A stretch of DNA of 64,000 nt, from positions 1,364,001 to 1,428,000 of the forward strand of contig NZ_CP013232.1 in the NCBI RefSeq assembly GCF_001584145.1, read 5' to 3'. Positions 18,565 to 27,451 of the stretch are shown one piece after another; the stretch's first letter is position 1, and every line of letters starts with the position of its first letter. Both the position numbers and the translations under genes were made by a program. The notes beneath the pieces are model-generated. The model was not told the DNA's origin. It saw only the letters and a list, made by a program, of their open reading frames with translations, and did not search any database. The DNA is from Collimonas fungivorans (lineage in GTDB: Bacteria; Pseudomonadota; Gammaproteobacteria; Burkholderiales; Burkholderiaceae_D).

Positions 18565-19863
18565 ATGGCGCCAAGCTTGGCGTACTTAGCGGAGCATGAC
18601 GTGGGGACAGTAATCCATTTGGAAGTCAGTGGTGTAAGCATCGATTGGTCGAAGAACAACCCTGGCACAGATCACCGCTCCTTGTTTCAGAATGGTGACC
18701 GCACTAAGCTCCCTTCTGAAGAAGCGGACAACGAATCCGACGCGACTTACCCCGAGTACGACGCCCTTTCCCGTACATTGGCCCGGATTCTTCCCCGACT
18801 AGACCTAATGGGCTGGACGCTAGATGCCGCACGAGCTGAGTACAATGCACTCGTAGGTGACCAAAGTGAGATTGCCGAAGAATGTGTCCAGGATAATCCC
18901 GGCGTAATGACTTTTGAGGAATTTTGCGCCTTTGCGGGGCGTTATTGCCTTAAAGATCTTGACGATACTTACATCGAACGCAGTGACGAAAGGGATTCAA
19001 TCGTAAAAGGAAGGTTTCATGCAGACGAAGCGGAAATGGACAGACTTCCAATGTCCTACGACTCATTGTATTGGTCAGAAAAATCTTACTTTGCATCGAG
19101 AGTCGTTCTACTCAGCCCTTATTCTATGATGCAAGTGTTCGGGCAAGGCGAATTAAACTTGGACTCTGAAGTTGTCTGGAGGTATGGCCCCCTAGTCGAT
19201 GCAGGCTGGGCTTCCGTTTCGGACTTTGCGGCGGGCGCGAGTCGCCAACAGACGATCTTGGTCGCCACCGAGGGAACTACTGACTCCCGCATTCTGAAGC
19301 GAGTCTTCAGCACGTTGCGTCCCGACATAGCGGATTTTTTCCAGTTCGTCGACGTTGATGAGAAACACCCGTTCTGGGGCACGGGTAATTTGGTTAAGTT
19401 CGCGGAAGGTCTTGTCCGCATCGATATCCAAAACAAGGTCTTATTCGTTCTGGACAATGACGCAGAAGGGGTAGACGCGCTCAAGCGCCTTAGCGATCTA
19501 CAGATGCCGCCGAACATGCGCGCAATCCTGCTCCCCGATCACGAAGCATTTTGCAGCTTCCCCGCGATGGGTCCGGAAGGAACCAGAAATGCAAATATCA
19601 ATGGACGTGCGGCGGCGATCGAATGCTATCTAGATCTACGTCTGCCAAATTATGGCCCGCCGGTTGTTCGATGGAGCAACTACAAGAAGGATATCGACGC
19701 TTGGCAGGGAGCGCTGGAGTACAAGGAAACCTACATGCGTCATTTTCTTGAGCAACCGCCCGAAGCGCTCCGAAATGATGGCTATGACACTGCAAAGCTC
19801 GAATGCGTGCTGGAAGCGATCACCGTTCAAGCGAAACTGTTGCAGCAACATCGGCTTGATTAG
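18565..19863 (+). CDS. HEPN/TOPRIM-associated protein
   Basis: A 432-residue cytoplasmic protein. Residues ~20-110 (TVIHLEVSGVSIDWSKNNPG, LFQNGDR, YDALSRTLARILPRLDLMGW) match the N-terminal domain found in HEPN/TOPRIM proteins. From about residue 230 a TOPRIM fold is seen: QTILVATEGTTDSRIL (catalytic Glu), FQFVDVDE, VLFVLDNDAEGVDAL (DxD). The family's end motif HEAFCSFPAMGPEG..NINGRAAAIECYLDL follows. TOPRIM proteins of this class are predicted nucleases in prokaryotic conflict systems. The start at ATG 18565 is preceded by no strong ribosome site. It is probably cotranscribed with the GIY-YIG-like gene. Confidence 0.75.
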   Translation: MAPSLAYLAEHDVGTVIHLEVSGVSIDWSKNNPGTDHRSLFQNGDRTKLPSEEADNESDATYPEYDALSRTLARILPRLDLMGWTLDAARAEYNALVGDQSEIAEECVQDNPGVMTFEEFCAFAGRYCLKDLDDTYIERSDERDSIVKGRFHADEAEMDRLPMSYDSLYWSEKSYFASRVVLLSPYSMMQVFGQGELNLDSEVVWRYGPLVDAGWASVSDFAAGASRQQTILVATEGTTDSRILKRVFSTLRPDIADFFQFVDVDEKHPFWGTGNLVKFAEGLVRIDIQNKVLFVLDNDAEGVDALKRLSDLQMPPNMRAILLPDHEAFCSFPAMGPEGTRNANINGRAAAIECYLDLRLPNYGPPVVRWSNYKKDIDAWQGALEYKETYMRHFLEQPPEALRNDGYDTAKLECVLEAITVQAKLLQQHRLD

Positions 19864-20094
19864 ACCTAAATGCGCCAGAACGCGCGCACGGCGCTCAACA
19901 ATCGTCGGGGATACGATAGTCGTCCGACAGCTTGCGCTGCACTGCTGACGATTACGACTGTCACACCGACCGACGGCAGAGTGCGGATGCTGCCGGTCGC
20001 CAGACGTCGTGTGTCAGGTAAAGTCTGAGCTAGCACAATTTTTGCGTCCGATACTATGTCAGCGACCGGTACGAAATAAGGCAGACTGTTCTTT

Positions 20095-20290
20095 GTCGTA
20101 ATCATCTCGACAATCCACGTTGCAAAACAGCAGAGCCAGTACAATCAACTCGTCACAAAAATGACAGCGGCCATCACGGTCGAGTATCGGCTGCTTGCCG
20201 ACATGGGCTCTCGCATTTTTCACATCCTGTTCAATGCGCCAGTCGGCGCGGTCAACCTCGGATCGTGCCGATGCATCGGAAATTGCGCGT
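20095..20290 (-). pseudogene. remnant of a small phage-type zinc-finger protein
   Basis: On the minus strand the frame reads ADWRIEQDVKNARAHVGKQP then GRCHFCDELIVLALLFCNVDCRDDYDKEQS. The CxxC...CxxxCRDDxxxEQ pattern is typical of small zinc-finger proteins of beta-proteobacterial prophages. The open frame extends upstream into the antisense of the integrase remnant without a good start, so the gene is probably broken. It marks old prophage material at the right end of the first island. Confidence 0.45.
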
Positions 20291-20576
20291 TTACGCCAAC
20301 ATCGAGCTACCTGATCAAAGTCGAATATCAAAACATTTCCGGACGGCGAGGGGAAAGATTGGCATGGACTGGCGCCACTTTCATGATCTACGTCATAGCG
20401 CCGCAAGCTCAATGATTAATGAAGGTGTCGATCTATACACCGTTGGTGCCATTTTAGGACACAAATCGTCGGCCAGCACACAACGTTATGCTCACCTTGC
20501 TACGGACTCGTTAAGATCGGCAATCGACCGTATTGGTCAAAAAAATCCCCACCAAAAGAAAATGCGGGCTGCGTGA
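20265..20576 (+). pseudogene. tyrosine recombinase (integrase), C-terminal remnant
   Basis: Only about 100 residues remain of a ~330-400-residue enzyme, but the catalytic end is clear: DWRHFHDLRHSAASSMINEG (HxLR), VGAILGHKS (His) and STQRYAHL (nucleophile Tyr). Upstream codons (PMHRKLRVYANIELPDQSRISKHF) fit the preceding helix of the same family, and the rest is lost. The stop codon lies inside a 15-base hairpin, 22 bases before the right att site. This is the normal place for the integrase of an element inserted at a tRNA 3' end. The first island is therefore probably no longer self-mobile. Confidence 0.8.
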
Positions 20577-20595
20577 ACTGTCACGCAACCCGCAT
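20562..20595. terminator. hairpin at the integrase-remnant stop codon
   Basis: ATGCGGGCTGCGTGA (20562-20576) pairs with TCACGCAACCCGCAT (20581-20595) across ACTG with one mismatch. It includes the TGA stop codon of the integrase remnant and lies just before the att site. Confidence 0.65.
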
Positions 20596-20597
20596 CA

Positions 20598-20648
20598 TTG
20601 CTGGTGGGCCCCCCCAGAGTCGAACTGGGCACCAACGGATTATGAGTC
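20598..20648 (-). repeat. island att site: 3' half of the CAT-anticodon tRNA gene, second copy
   Basis: Matches 8781-8830 base for base except for one extra base in the acceptor strand, so that here GGGGCCC-ACCA gives a full seven-base acceptor 3' strand. The 5' half of the tRNA is again missing on the right. It is at once the right end of the first island and the left end of the next one, whose integrase starts 156 bases further on. The complete tRNA gene should lie at the far right boundary, which was not found in this window. Confidence 0.85.
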
Positions 20649-20763
20649 ATTTGTTAGGATGGACAGTCAAATCCAATTAAATGTATAATATCCTTATATA
20701 TCAATAGGTTGTGTTTTATTTGAGTCCAAGGGAATCCTACTGAATTCACTCAAAGCCTGGCCT

Positions 20764-20785
20764 GATGTGTCACGTTATGTATCAC
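20764..20785 (+). promoter_or_regulatory. direct repeat in front of the integrase gene
   Basis: ATGTGTCACG and ATGTATCACG are 12 bases apart (20764 and 20776), directly upstream of the integrase start at 20805. Tandem 10-base words next to an att site are typical of arm-type integrase or excisionase sites or an operator. The AT-rich stretch 20649-20750 between this and the att site has no gene. Confidence 0.4.
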
Positions 20786-20804
20786 GATTGGAGCGATTCG
20801 GAAT

Positions 20805-22151
20805 ATGCTGACGGATAAGGCAATTGAGAAGTTATCGGTTGATGCGAAAAGACAACATACGGTAAAACAGAAATCGGACGACGATGAGAAGCGCGGCTTC
20901 GGAAGGCTCATCGTACGTGCGCAGCCATCTGGCAATGTGCGATTTTGGTATCGTTACAGGCAACTCAACAAATGGGTGTTTTTGGAACTCGGTGCGTACG
21001 ACCGTAAAGGTGAAGCAGGCCTATCGTTGGCAGGTGCGCGTCTAAAACTGCAGGAGTTGATTGCTAAGCGCGCATCGTCAAATGATGGTGATTTGAAAAC
21101 GCATTTGCAGGAAGAAAAGCAAACGCACAGATTGGCGGTTGAGCGCCACCGCAAAGCAATTGCCGACGAAGCCGAGCAAGCGAAGGAAAGTACCTTCCGT
21201 AAGCTGCTTGAGACATATGTTGAATACTTGGAAAAGCTAGGGAAGCAAAGTTCTAAGGACGTACGTAGCCTTTTCCGTAAGAACGTTTTTGAGGCGTGGC
21301 CCGAGTTGTCAGCAAAAAAAGCTGCAGATGTTACGGTACCAGAACTGACCGAAGTACTACGCAAAATGATTAACAACGGCATCGGACGCAATACCGCCAA
21401 GTTGCGTAGTTATGTTCGTGCCGCCTACACACTTGCAATGCAGGCGTCAAACGACCCAACTGTTCCGGTCAGTGCCCAACTATTCAATTTGACGCAAAAT
21501 CCCGCGGCCAGCATTCCTGCGCTATCTCAATTCAACAGAACCCGTGATCGTACACTCGATGCTGCTGAGTTGGGATATTACATTCGTCGCGTGGAACAAC
21601 TACCATCACTCGTTACCCGCTCTCTGATTTTGCTATCACTGTATCTAGGTGGCCAACGTCCGACACAGTTAGCGCGTGTGCGTCGTGAGAATCTGGATAT
21701 CGTGGCTTCTACCGTGATGCTCTTCGATCCGAAGGGAAAACGTACGTCCGGCCCTAGGCAACATATTTTGCCGTTATCGAGCAAAGCCATATCTCTATTT
21801 AAACCGCTTTTACATTTGAATCAAGAGATTCTGTTTAGCAGCGACGGGAAAGTAAATATACGAATAGAAACCGTTTCGAACGCAGTTACACAAATCAGCA
21901 ATGACATGGCTGAATCAGGCGAGGCGCGTAGTCCATTTGAGATGCGAGATATTCGCCGTACTTGCGAAACGATGCTCGCAGCGATGGGGGTCAGCAGTGA
22001 AGTGCGCGCCCAGATACAGTCGCATGGCTTGGGTGGTGTACAAAATCGCCACTACGACCGGCATAACTATATGACAGAAAAACGTCATACATTGGATACA
22101 TGGGTCAAGAAACTTGCGAGAGTCCGGGCGGAACACAAATTGCCGAAGTAG
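20805..22151 (+). CDS. tyrosine recombinase / island integrase
   Basis: A 448-residue integrase. The N-terminal part (ERG...LIVRAQPSGNVRFWYRYRQ, FLELGAYDRKGEAGLSLAGA) is the arm-binding domain seen in prophage integrases. It is followed by a core-binding region (TFRKLLETYVEYLEKLGKQSS) and a catalytic domain. That domain has the first Arg in LYLGGQRPTQLARVR, FEMRDIRRTCETML (in place of HxxR), a QSHGLGG-type third motif and the Tyr in NRHYDRHNY. Several catalytic blocks are non-canonical, as is common for this subgroup. It lies 156 bases from the tRNA-derived att site, so it probably mobilised the second island. Confidence 0.85.
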   Translation: MLTDKAIEKLSVDAKRQHTVKQKSDDDEKRGFGRLIVRAQPSGNVRFWYRYRQLNKWVFLELGAYDRKGEAGLSLAGARLKLQELIAKRASSNDGDLKTHLQEEKQTHRLAVERHRKAIADEAEQAKESTFRKLLETYVEYLEKLGKQSSKDVRSLFRKNVFEAWPELSAKKAADVTVPELTEVLRKMINNGIGRNTAKLRSYVRAAYTLAMQASNDPTVPVSAQLFNLTQNPAASIPALSQFNRTRDRTLDAAELGYYIRRVEQLPSLVTRSLILLSLYLGGQRPTQLARVRRENLDIVASTVMLFDPKGKRTSGPRQHILPLSSKAISLFKPLLHLNQEILFSSDGKVNIRIETVSNAVTQISNDMAESGEARSPFEMRDIRRTCETMLAAMGVSSEVRAQIQSHGLGGVQNRHYDRHNYMTEKRHTLDTWVKKLARVRAEHKLPK

Positions 22152-22278
22152 CAGTTCTTAATACATCTAAGAAAAATTGCATTTAATTTCTGTTGCAAAA
22201 AATACTCGCGTAGGATTGTTGATTCCCGCAGTCAGATTTACCGCATTACAATTTCACTTTGTATAAATGGAGGTGAAA

Positions 22279-22869
22279 TTGACTGAGATTACGAGACCGG
22301 ATTGGGCATTATGGCAGCAGAGTGGTGCGGCAAGGATTTGGTACGCTGTTTTACTTACAATGAATATTGAGCCCTCAGTAAATGAAAGGAAGATTTTAAA
22401 ATCTAAATTTCCTGACGAGTATAAGGACTATCAACGGCGCCTAAGTATTGCGAAAAGATGCGCTGGGATAGAGCTCAAAGTACACGAAAAGCATTTGAAT
22501 GCTGGTAAAGGAGTTAAAAATCAATATGTAGGGCTTTCGCACTTTCTTGAATTCGCAATTAGCAAAGGGTGGGGAAAGGTTGAGCCAATGCGGGATGCTT
22601 TGCAAGTTGCCTCTGGTAAGCTTAGCCCAGATTCAGGTGAGGAAATTGACAAACGCGTGGAAAAAAACTATTTGATTATTATTGATGCGTTGCTGAGTGA
22701 AATTTTTCCAGATTACGCTCCCAAAAAAACAACCGAATCTGCCAACATGTTACGGGACTGGATCAATGATAAAAATGCGTCTTCCGATCGCACATATAAA
22801 ATTCCCGAAGTGCAAACACTTGAGAAATATATGAGAAAAATAGTTAAGGCACGCAAGAGTTATGCATGA
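22279..22869 (+). CDS. hypothetical protein of the satellite-like island
   Basis: About 196 residues, unrecognised. It is lysine-rich and helical: LTEITRPDWALWQQSGAARI at the N-terminus and YMRKIVKARKSYA at the end. An ATG at 22267 opens the frame, but GGAGG at 22269-22273 is ideally spaced before TTG 22279, so the TTG may be the real start. GC is low. It lies between the integrase and the convergent HNH nuclease gene. Similar short DNA-adjacent proteins occur in P4-like satellites, without known function. Confidence 0.6.
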   Translation: MTEITRPDWALWQQSGAARIWYAVLLTMNIEPSVNERKILKSKFPDEYKDYQRRLSIAKRCAGIELKVHEKHLNAGKGVKNQYVGLSHFLEFAISKGWGKVEPMRDALQVASGKLSPDSGEEIDKRVEKNYLIIIDALLSEIFPDYAPKKTTESANMLRDWINDKNASSDRTYKIPEVQTLEKYMRKIVKARKSYA

Positions 22870-22879
22870 CGGTACGAAT

Positions 22880-23872
22880 TTATTTTGACTGAATCGTTTT
22901 ATCGAATCCATGGAAAACTCGATGACGTTTCAGATAGGCTTGCATCTCGGCGCTGACCTTCTCCATTCTTCCAATGCGAAGGGTTGCTTTCGGCAGTCCA
23001 AAGATGGAGCGCGTCTGTACCGACAAAAGAGGCTTGATCAATATTTCGCCGGAATCTGAAAAGGAAATCCATCCGCGATCAAAAAGCTTATCCAGGGGAA
23101 CCGAGAGCAACAATCCGTTGTTGGGGTCGGTCTTTTCTTGCGGAGTGCATTTGGCCCACGGATGAATATGGGACGCCACCAGTAAGCCGTCGCAATTAGC
23201 ACCGGTCACTGCGCAGCGACCTTCCCAATGTCGCCAGACAGGATCGCGAAACCGATGATGATTTTTCCTTACCCAAACCAAGCGACGTTCCGTTGCCCCT
23301 TCCGGTATCTTACCGTCGAAATCGCCCGATTTCAGCACTGGCCTGGCTTTACCTATTTGTCGAAGATTGCTGGCATAGTTGCGCGATCCACCACCGCCGC
23401 CGTTGCCATAAAAGTCTGCATCCGGAACGACCTCTAAATCGTGCTCACCAATGTACCGGAAGCGATCCACGTAAAAGCGAAATCGTTTGTCGTAATCAGT
23501 ACTGGGTTGAATATCTTCGATGAAGCCAGCCCAGATTTTCCGACGCTTACTACCCACCTCGCCGAGTGAAAGTATAAAGACATCAGTCGGCATAGCGAGG
23601 GGTGGCCAATTCTCCGTAAAACCTGATTCAAGCGCTTCCAGATTGTGGTCATCGGGGCGAAGTTTTTGTACGACAGCGAGTGTCGCGTCTGTAAATTCCC
23701 CTATAAAGATTTCTTGTATTGACCTCATATTTTGTTCCCATGAAGGAATTATTTGGATGTTGCTGAACCGCAAATATGGTTCAACTTGTTCTGCGATTGT
23801 CCGCTTTTGGCGATAGCCGATATCGGTAATGGTCACTCTACTCAAGAAAAATCCATGTTTTTGCGTTTTCAC
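22880..23872 (-). CDS. HNH-family restriction-type endonuclease
   Basis: A 330-residue protein. The C-terminal ~120 residues carry an HNH module: FRDPVWRHWEGRCAVTGANC, then LLVASHIHPWAKC (first His pair), DPNNGLLLSVPLDKLFDRG (Asn and the last His position replaced by an acidic stretch). This is the HNH_2 pattern of modification-dependent or restriction-like nucleases. The N-terminal ~190 residues (DIQPSTDYDKRFRFYVDRFR) are probably a specificity or sensing domain. A glycine run (GNGGGGGSRN) links the two. It reads against the integrase side and carries its own upstream region, so it looks like a single-gene defence cargo. Confidence 0.75.
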   Translation of the reverse strand: MKTQKHGFFLSRVTITDIGYRQKRTIAEQVEPYLRFSNIQIIPSWEQNMRSIQEIFIGEFTDATLAVVQKLRPDDHNLEALESGFTENWPPLAMPTDVFILSLGEVGSKRRKIWAGFIEDIQPSTDYDKRFRFYVDRFRYIGEHDLEVVPDADFYGNGGGGGSRNYASNLRQIGKARPVLKSGDFDGKIPEGATERRLVWVRKNHHRFRDPVWRHWEGRCAVTGANCDGLLVASHIHPWAKCTPQEKTDPNNGLLLSVPLDKLFDRGWISFSDSGEILIKPLLSVQTRSIFGLPKATLRIGRMEKVSAEMQAYLKRHRVFHGFDKTIQSK

Positions 23873-23998
23873 ATAGCCTCGTGCGGGTTCCGACAGTATG
23901 CGTTGTAAGCCGATTTAGATTTGATCTGCGGAAAAACGCCAGACCAAGTCTGAACTCATACAGCCAAACCGAATAAATAAAATATTTTTTTAGTCGCA

Positions 23999-24024
23999 GC
24001 CCTAATTAACCCCTTAATTAGGGC
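23999..24024. repeat. perfect inverted repeat upstream of the AlpA gene
   Basis: GCCCTAATTAA (23999-24009), CCCC, TTAATTAGGGC (24014-24024). It is an 11-bp perfect stem in the 220-base gap between the divergent HNH and AlpA genes. It could be a terminator-like structure or an operator for the AlpA protein. Confidence 0.55.
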
Positions 24025-24094
24025 TTGAGCCGTTAGCCAGTTTGTCATCCTACTCTCTCCAACAAAAACCATATTTGTTCAAGAAAGGGTATTA

Positions 24095-24313
24095 ATGACT
24101 CAGAAATTTTCACATCGCGTCTCCAATGGAGCGCTGCCTGAAACCGGTTTTGTCCGGCTTCCAACAATACTCAAGATCTATCCGATCAGCCGTTCGGCAT
24201 GGTGGCAGGGTGTCCGCGACGGCCGTTTGCCGAAGTCGGTACACCTTGGTCCCAAAACTACCGCATGGCGTGTCGAAGACATCCGCGCTCTTATTGATGC
24301 ACAAGCAAAGTAA
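24095..24313 (+). CDS. AlpA-family excisionase/regulator
   Basis: A 72-residue winged-helix DNA-binding protein: GFVRLPTILKIYPISRSAWW, then VRDGRLPKSVHLGPKTTAWR and VEDIRALIDAQ. The LPTIL...S.S.WW..V..G..P......P...W. pattern is diagnostic of AlpA-type proteins that control excision and replication of P4-like satellites. GAAAGGG lies seven bases upstream of ATG. It precedes the primase gene on the same strand, as usual in satellites. Confidence 0.85.
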   Translation: MTQKFSHRVSNGALPETGFVRLPTILKIYPISRSAWWQGVRDGRLPKSVHLGPKTTAWRVEDIRALIDAQAK

Positions 24314-24500
24314 AGGGTTATTGCACTAATACATCCACCTGTTCTACTGTCAACGCGTTGCCTCCCCCGAAGATGGAGGAGATGGAAGTGTTTTCTTTTA
24401 ATTTCTATATAAAAAAGAAAGGGCTCACCGGAGTCACACACCAGTGATTTGCTCCCATCGCTCCCATAACAGGGGAGGCAGGGCTATATGAGATATAAAA

Positions 24501-26741
24501 ATGAGCAAAAAATCAAAATTGATACCAATAACTAACGAAATGCGTCAGTTCAAGAAGTTTATTCACCCTAATGTAAAGGCATGCTTTCAAACCTTCAGTA
24601 AGAAATCTGATCTTAAAAAAAAGTCAGACTACTTCGTCGCTAGCTGGAAGAGCGAAACCAGAGACAAATTGGTGACTGCCAATCTGGATCAGATGGAGGT
24701 CAGCATGATGATCAATCGTGGTGATGGCCGTGGCTCCAAGAATGTCACTGACATCACTGCGGTATTCATCGACTGCGATGACAACAAGATGACCAAGGAG
24801 AAGTTATTCACCTTGCCTATCCCGCCTCAACTGATTGTCGAGACGTCACCAGGAAATTTCCATGCTTACTGGCTGATCAAGGATTGCAGCGTTTCGCAGT
24901 TCAAACCCATGCAGAAGGCATTGGCGGCATCACTTGGGGCTGACCTTAATGTATGCGACCCGAGCCGTGTCATGCGCATGCCGGGAACCATCAGCTGGAA
25001 ACGTGACAAACCGTTCTTGGCCCAAATTATTCATATTGAAAAGGACTCTAAGCCCATTGCTGTCGGTAGTTTTGTCAAGAAAATGAAACTGGAAATACAG
25101 GTGCCGAACACGTTAAGCAAGAAGACGAACGAAGATGGTGATGGTGCATCTACATATGTAATTTCACCTAAAAAAATGACGTCCGACATGCGCGCCAAGG
25201 TCAAGGCAGCTATAACCGGAATCAACGCTGATAATCGCTGGTTGTGGTTTCGTTTCGGAATGGCAATTCACAGTGCTGATTGTACTAACCGCGGATATGA
25301 TTTATGGACCGAGTGGTCGCAGAAATCGACCAAGTTCGATGAAGTCGACCAGCGTAAAAACTGGGGCGCATTTAAGGCGGATGGCGCCCTGAATATCAAA
25401 TCGCTGTTCTGGCTAGCCAATCGCGAAAAAAGCGATAAGAATTTGGCGCTCGACGAAATGTCTGTGGCCGATATGTTTGCCGATTCTGTGAAACATCGTC
25501 TGCGTTACGATCGCGATAATAAAGCATGGCTGTATTTTTCTGGCGTGGTATGGGTGAATGACGCACAGGCTCCACTTCGCATTGCGCGAGATTTTATTGA
25601 GGACTTGAGCCAGGGAGAGGTGAGCAACGATTCTGTTAAGCGCTTTCGTAGCAACGGTGGCTTGAAGGGCATCGTTGCCCAAGCGGAATTGCTGGACGAT
25701 TTTCATATATCAGCCGAGGCCTTTGATAAAGCCCCAAACTTGTTTGCGGTCAAGAACGGTGTGATTGACCTGATCACTGGAAAATGCCGTAAGGCGAAAG
25801 CGAACGATTATTTGCGCCGACAAGCAAACGTAGAGTTCGATCCAGATGCTAAATGTCCTCATTGGATTGAGTTCCTTCGTTCAGTATTGTTAGGCGATAA
25901 GAAGTTGCATCGCTACCTTCGTCGGACTATGGGATACACCATGTTTGGCCATGCCAATTTGCAGATTTTTTTCATGATCATCGGTTCGGGTGGCAACGGT
26001 AAAGGCGTTCTGATGCGCACGATGCAAACGATGATGGGTGAATATGGCCAAAGCGTTGCGCCAAATTTACTGACTAGTGCGTACAGCGGTAACGCAAATG
26101 GTCCGTCGCCGGCACTTGCGCGTTTATATGGTGCGCGCATGGTTGTCTGCACGGAACTACCCACTGGCCGCAAGCTCGATGACGCATTCATAAAGCAGTA
26201 TGCTGGCGGCGACGAGATTACCGCGCGCCAGACCTACGGAGGTATCTTTTCGTTCAAGCCGGAAGGCAAGCTGTGGATCTCGACCAATGAGGTACCTGAA
26301 ATCAGCGCGAGTGACGAAGCAATGTGGCGCCGGATCAAACCTATTCCCTTCAACCGCAAAATCAGAGGAAAGGATGTTGACGAAAATCTCGAGAAAAAAT
26401 TTGCGGAGGAATATCCCGGAATTCTCAACTGGATGCTAAACGGAGCAACGGATTTTTCCGAAAACGGATTGGGTGAGTGTGCCGCTATTAAAGAACTGGA
26501 AAATAAGTTGCGCAAGGATGCTGATTCCGCACTTGCCTGGAGATCAGAGTTTTGTATTGAGGAGGAAGGCGCGCATACCCAGGCCAGCGTTGCGTACGAC
26601 AGCTACACGAACTATATGCGCACGCTACGTCGCAAGCCTCTAAGTGTGGCAGCATTCCGCGCGAGCTTGGTAGAAAAAGGTTTTCACCATAAGAAGGGTA
26701 GCCAACATAATTACTTCGAAGGATTTCGTCTTCAGGCTTAA
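24501..26741 (+). CDS. phage/satellite primase-helicase (RepB-like primase + D5/SF3 helicase)
   Basis: A 746-residue bifunctional replication protein. The N-terminal archaeo-eukaryotic-type primase region shows ITAVFIDCDDNKMTKE (metal-binding acidic pair), SPGNFHAYWLI and CDPSRVMRMPGTISWKR. A PriCT-like segment follows around residues 235-315. The C-terminal superfamily 3 helicase has Walker A IIGSGGNGKGVLMRTM, then VVCTELPTGRKLDDA, GGDEITARQTYGG and the SF3 box C LWISTNEVPEI. It initiates replication at the element's own origin. It is intact, unlike the integrase of the first island. The gene is followed by a good terminator, and no capsid or packaging genes follow, fitting a satellite or integrative plasmid. 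Confidence 0.88.
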   Translation: MSKKSKLIPITNEMRQFKKFIHPNVKACFQTFSKKSDLKKKSDYFVASWKSETRDKLVTANLDQMEVSMMINRGDGRGSKNVTDITAVFIDCDDNKMTKEKLFTLPIPPQLIVETSPGNFHAYWLIKDCSVSQFKPMQKALAASLGADLNVCDPSRVMRMPGTISWKRDKPFLAQIIHIEKDSKPIAVGSFVKKMKLEIQVPNTLSKKTNEDGDGASTYVISPKKMTSDMRAKVKAAITGINADNRWLWFRFGMAIHSADCTNRGYDLWTEWSQKSTKFDEVDQRKNWGAFKADGALNIKSLFWLANREKSDKNLALDEMSVADMFADSVKHRLRYDRDNKAWLYFSGVVWVNDAQAPLRIARDFIEDLSQGEVSNDSVKRFRSNGGLKGIVAQAELLDDFHISAEAFDKAPNLFAVKNGVIDLITGKCRKAKANDYLRRQANVEFDPDAKCPHWIEFLRSVLLGDKKLHRYLRRTMGYTMFGHANLQIFFMIIGSGGNGKGVLMRTMQTMMGEYGQSVAPNLLTSAYSGNANGPSPALARLYGARMVVCTELPTGRKLDDAFIKQYAGGDEITARQTYGGIFSFKPEGKLWISTNEVPEISASDEAMWRRIKPIPFNRKIRGKDVDENLEKKFAEEYPGILNWMLNGATDFSENGLGECAAIKELENKLRKDADSALAWRSEFCIEEEGAHTQASVAYDSYTNYMRTLRRKPLSVAAFRASLVEKGFHHKKGSQHNYFEGFRLQA

Positions 26742-26784
26742 ATTGCCATAATCGCAATCGGAATAATAATTATTTATGCAGGGA

Positions 26785-26813
26785 CGACCTACGTGTTTCG
26801 TAGGTCGGTTTTT
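26785..26813 (+). terminator. terminator after the primase gene
   Basis: CGACCTACG (26785-26793) pairs with CGTAGGTCG (26799-26807) around TGTTT and is followed by GTTTTTA. Stop codon of the primase is at 26741. Confidence 0.85.
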
Positions 26814-26899
26814 ATGGTAAAGGTTACTCTCATCAGCGACACTGCATACTTGACGCCTCCCTTTTTTGCTCTACCGCAAATCGTCACAAGCATCAGATC

Positions 26900-27140
26900 C
26901 GCTGGACAGGTTTCGACGACAAGATCATCTCACTGTATGCCCATGGCCTGACGGTCAGGGAGGCCTAATGCCATCTGGAACAAATCTATGGTGTCGAGGT
27001 GTCCCAAGCCTGATATCGTCCGTCACAGACGCGGGGGGGGTGAGGAGGTGAAGGTCTGATAGGCCAGGTCGGTCGATGTCCTGTATCCGAACTATGTCTC
27101 GATTACATCCACGTCAAAGTGCGCGATACCGGGGCCGAAC
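26900..27140 (+). pseudogene. degenerate IS256-family transposase fragment
   Basis: Frames read RFDDKIISLYAHGLTVREA then a stop, HLEQIYGVEVSQA, and further on, after frameshifts, LDYIHVKVRDTGAE. These match, in order, the conserved IS256 blocks (FDDKIxSLYARGMTxREI, HLxExYGVxVSP, YLDCIHVKVRD). Several stops and a compressed middle show it is dead. It separates the satellite module from the defence operon and may mark how the latter was added. No inverted terminal repeats were found by eye. Confidence 0.7.
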
Positions 27141-27451
27141 ATGACAAAGCGCAAGGCGACGCTGCAATGGCAGCACTGGCAATGGCGCGCTCACAGGCCA
27201 CGTTAGCCCCACCCTTTGGCAAGGCCTTACTGTCCGATCAAGTCGGAACTACTACAGATAAGGCGCATCTGCTCGGAATCAAACGCATACCGATTTTCGA
27301 TGATCTCCACTCCGGCATTGACAAGCTCCGAGACGCGCCCGCTCAGTTCACCCCGGAAATCTCTCCAGGCCCAGCCAACCGCCAACCTATCGCTGAACGT
27401 GCTGCCTTCTGTCGTATCCTTGCATTCTTCTTCGTCGGTTCGGCTTGACAG
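27141..27451. other. no gene recognised between the IS remnant and the defence operon
   Basis: About 310 bases with open frames on both strands but no recognisable product or ribosome site. The sequence is GC-rich and may be further decayed transposon. The last base abuts the stop codon of the Res-like gene. Confidence 0.4.
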
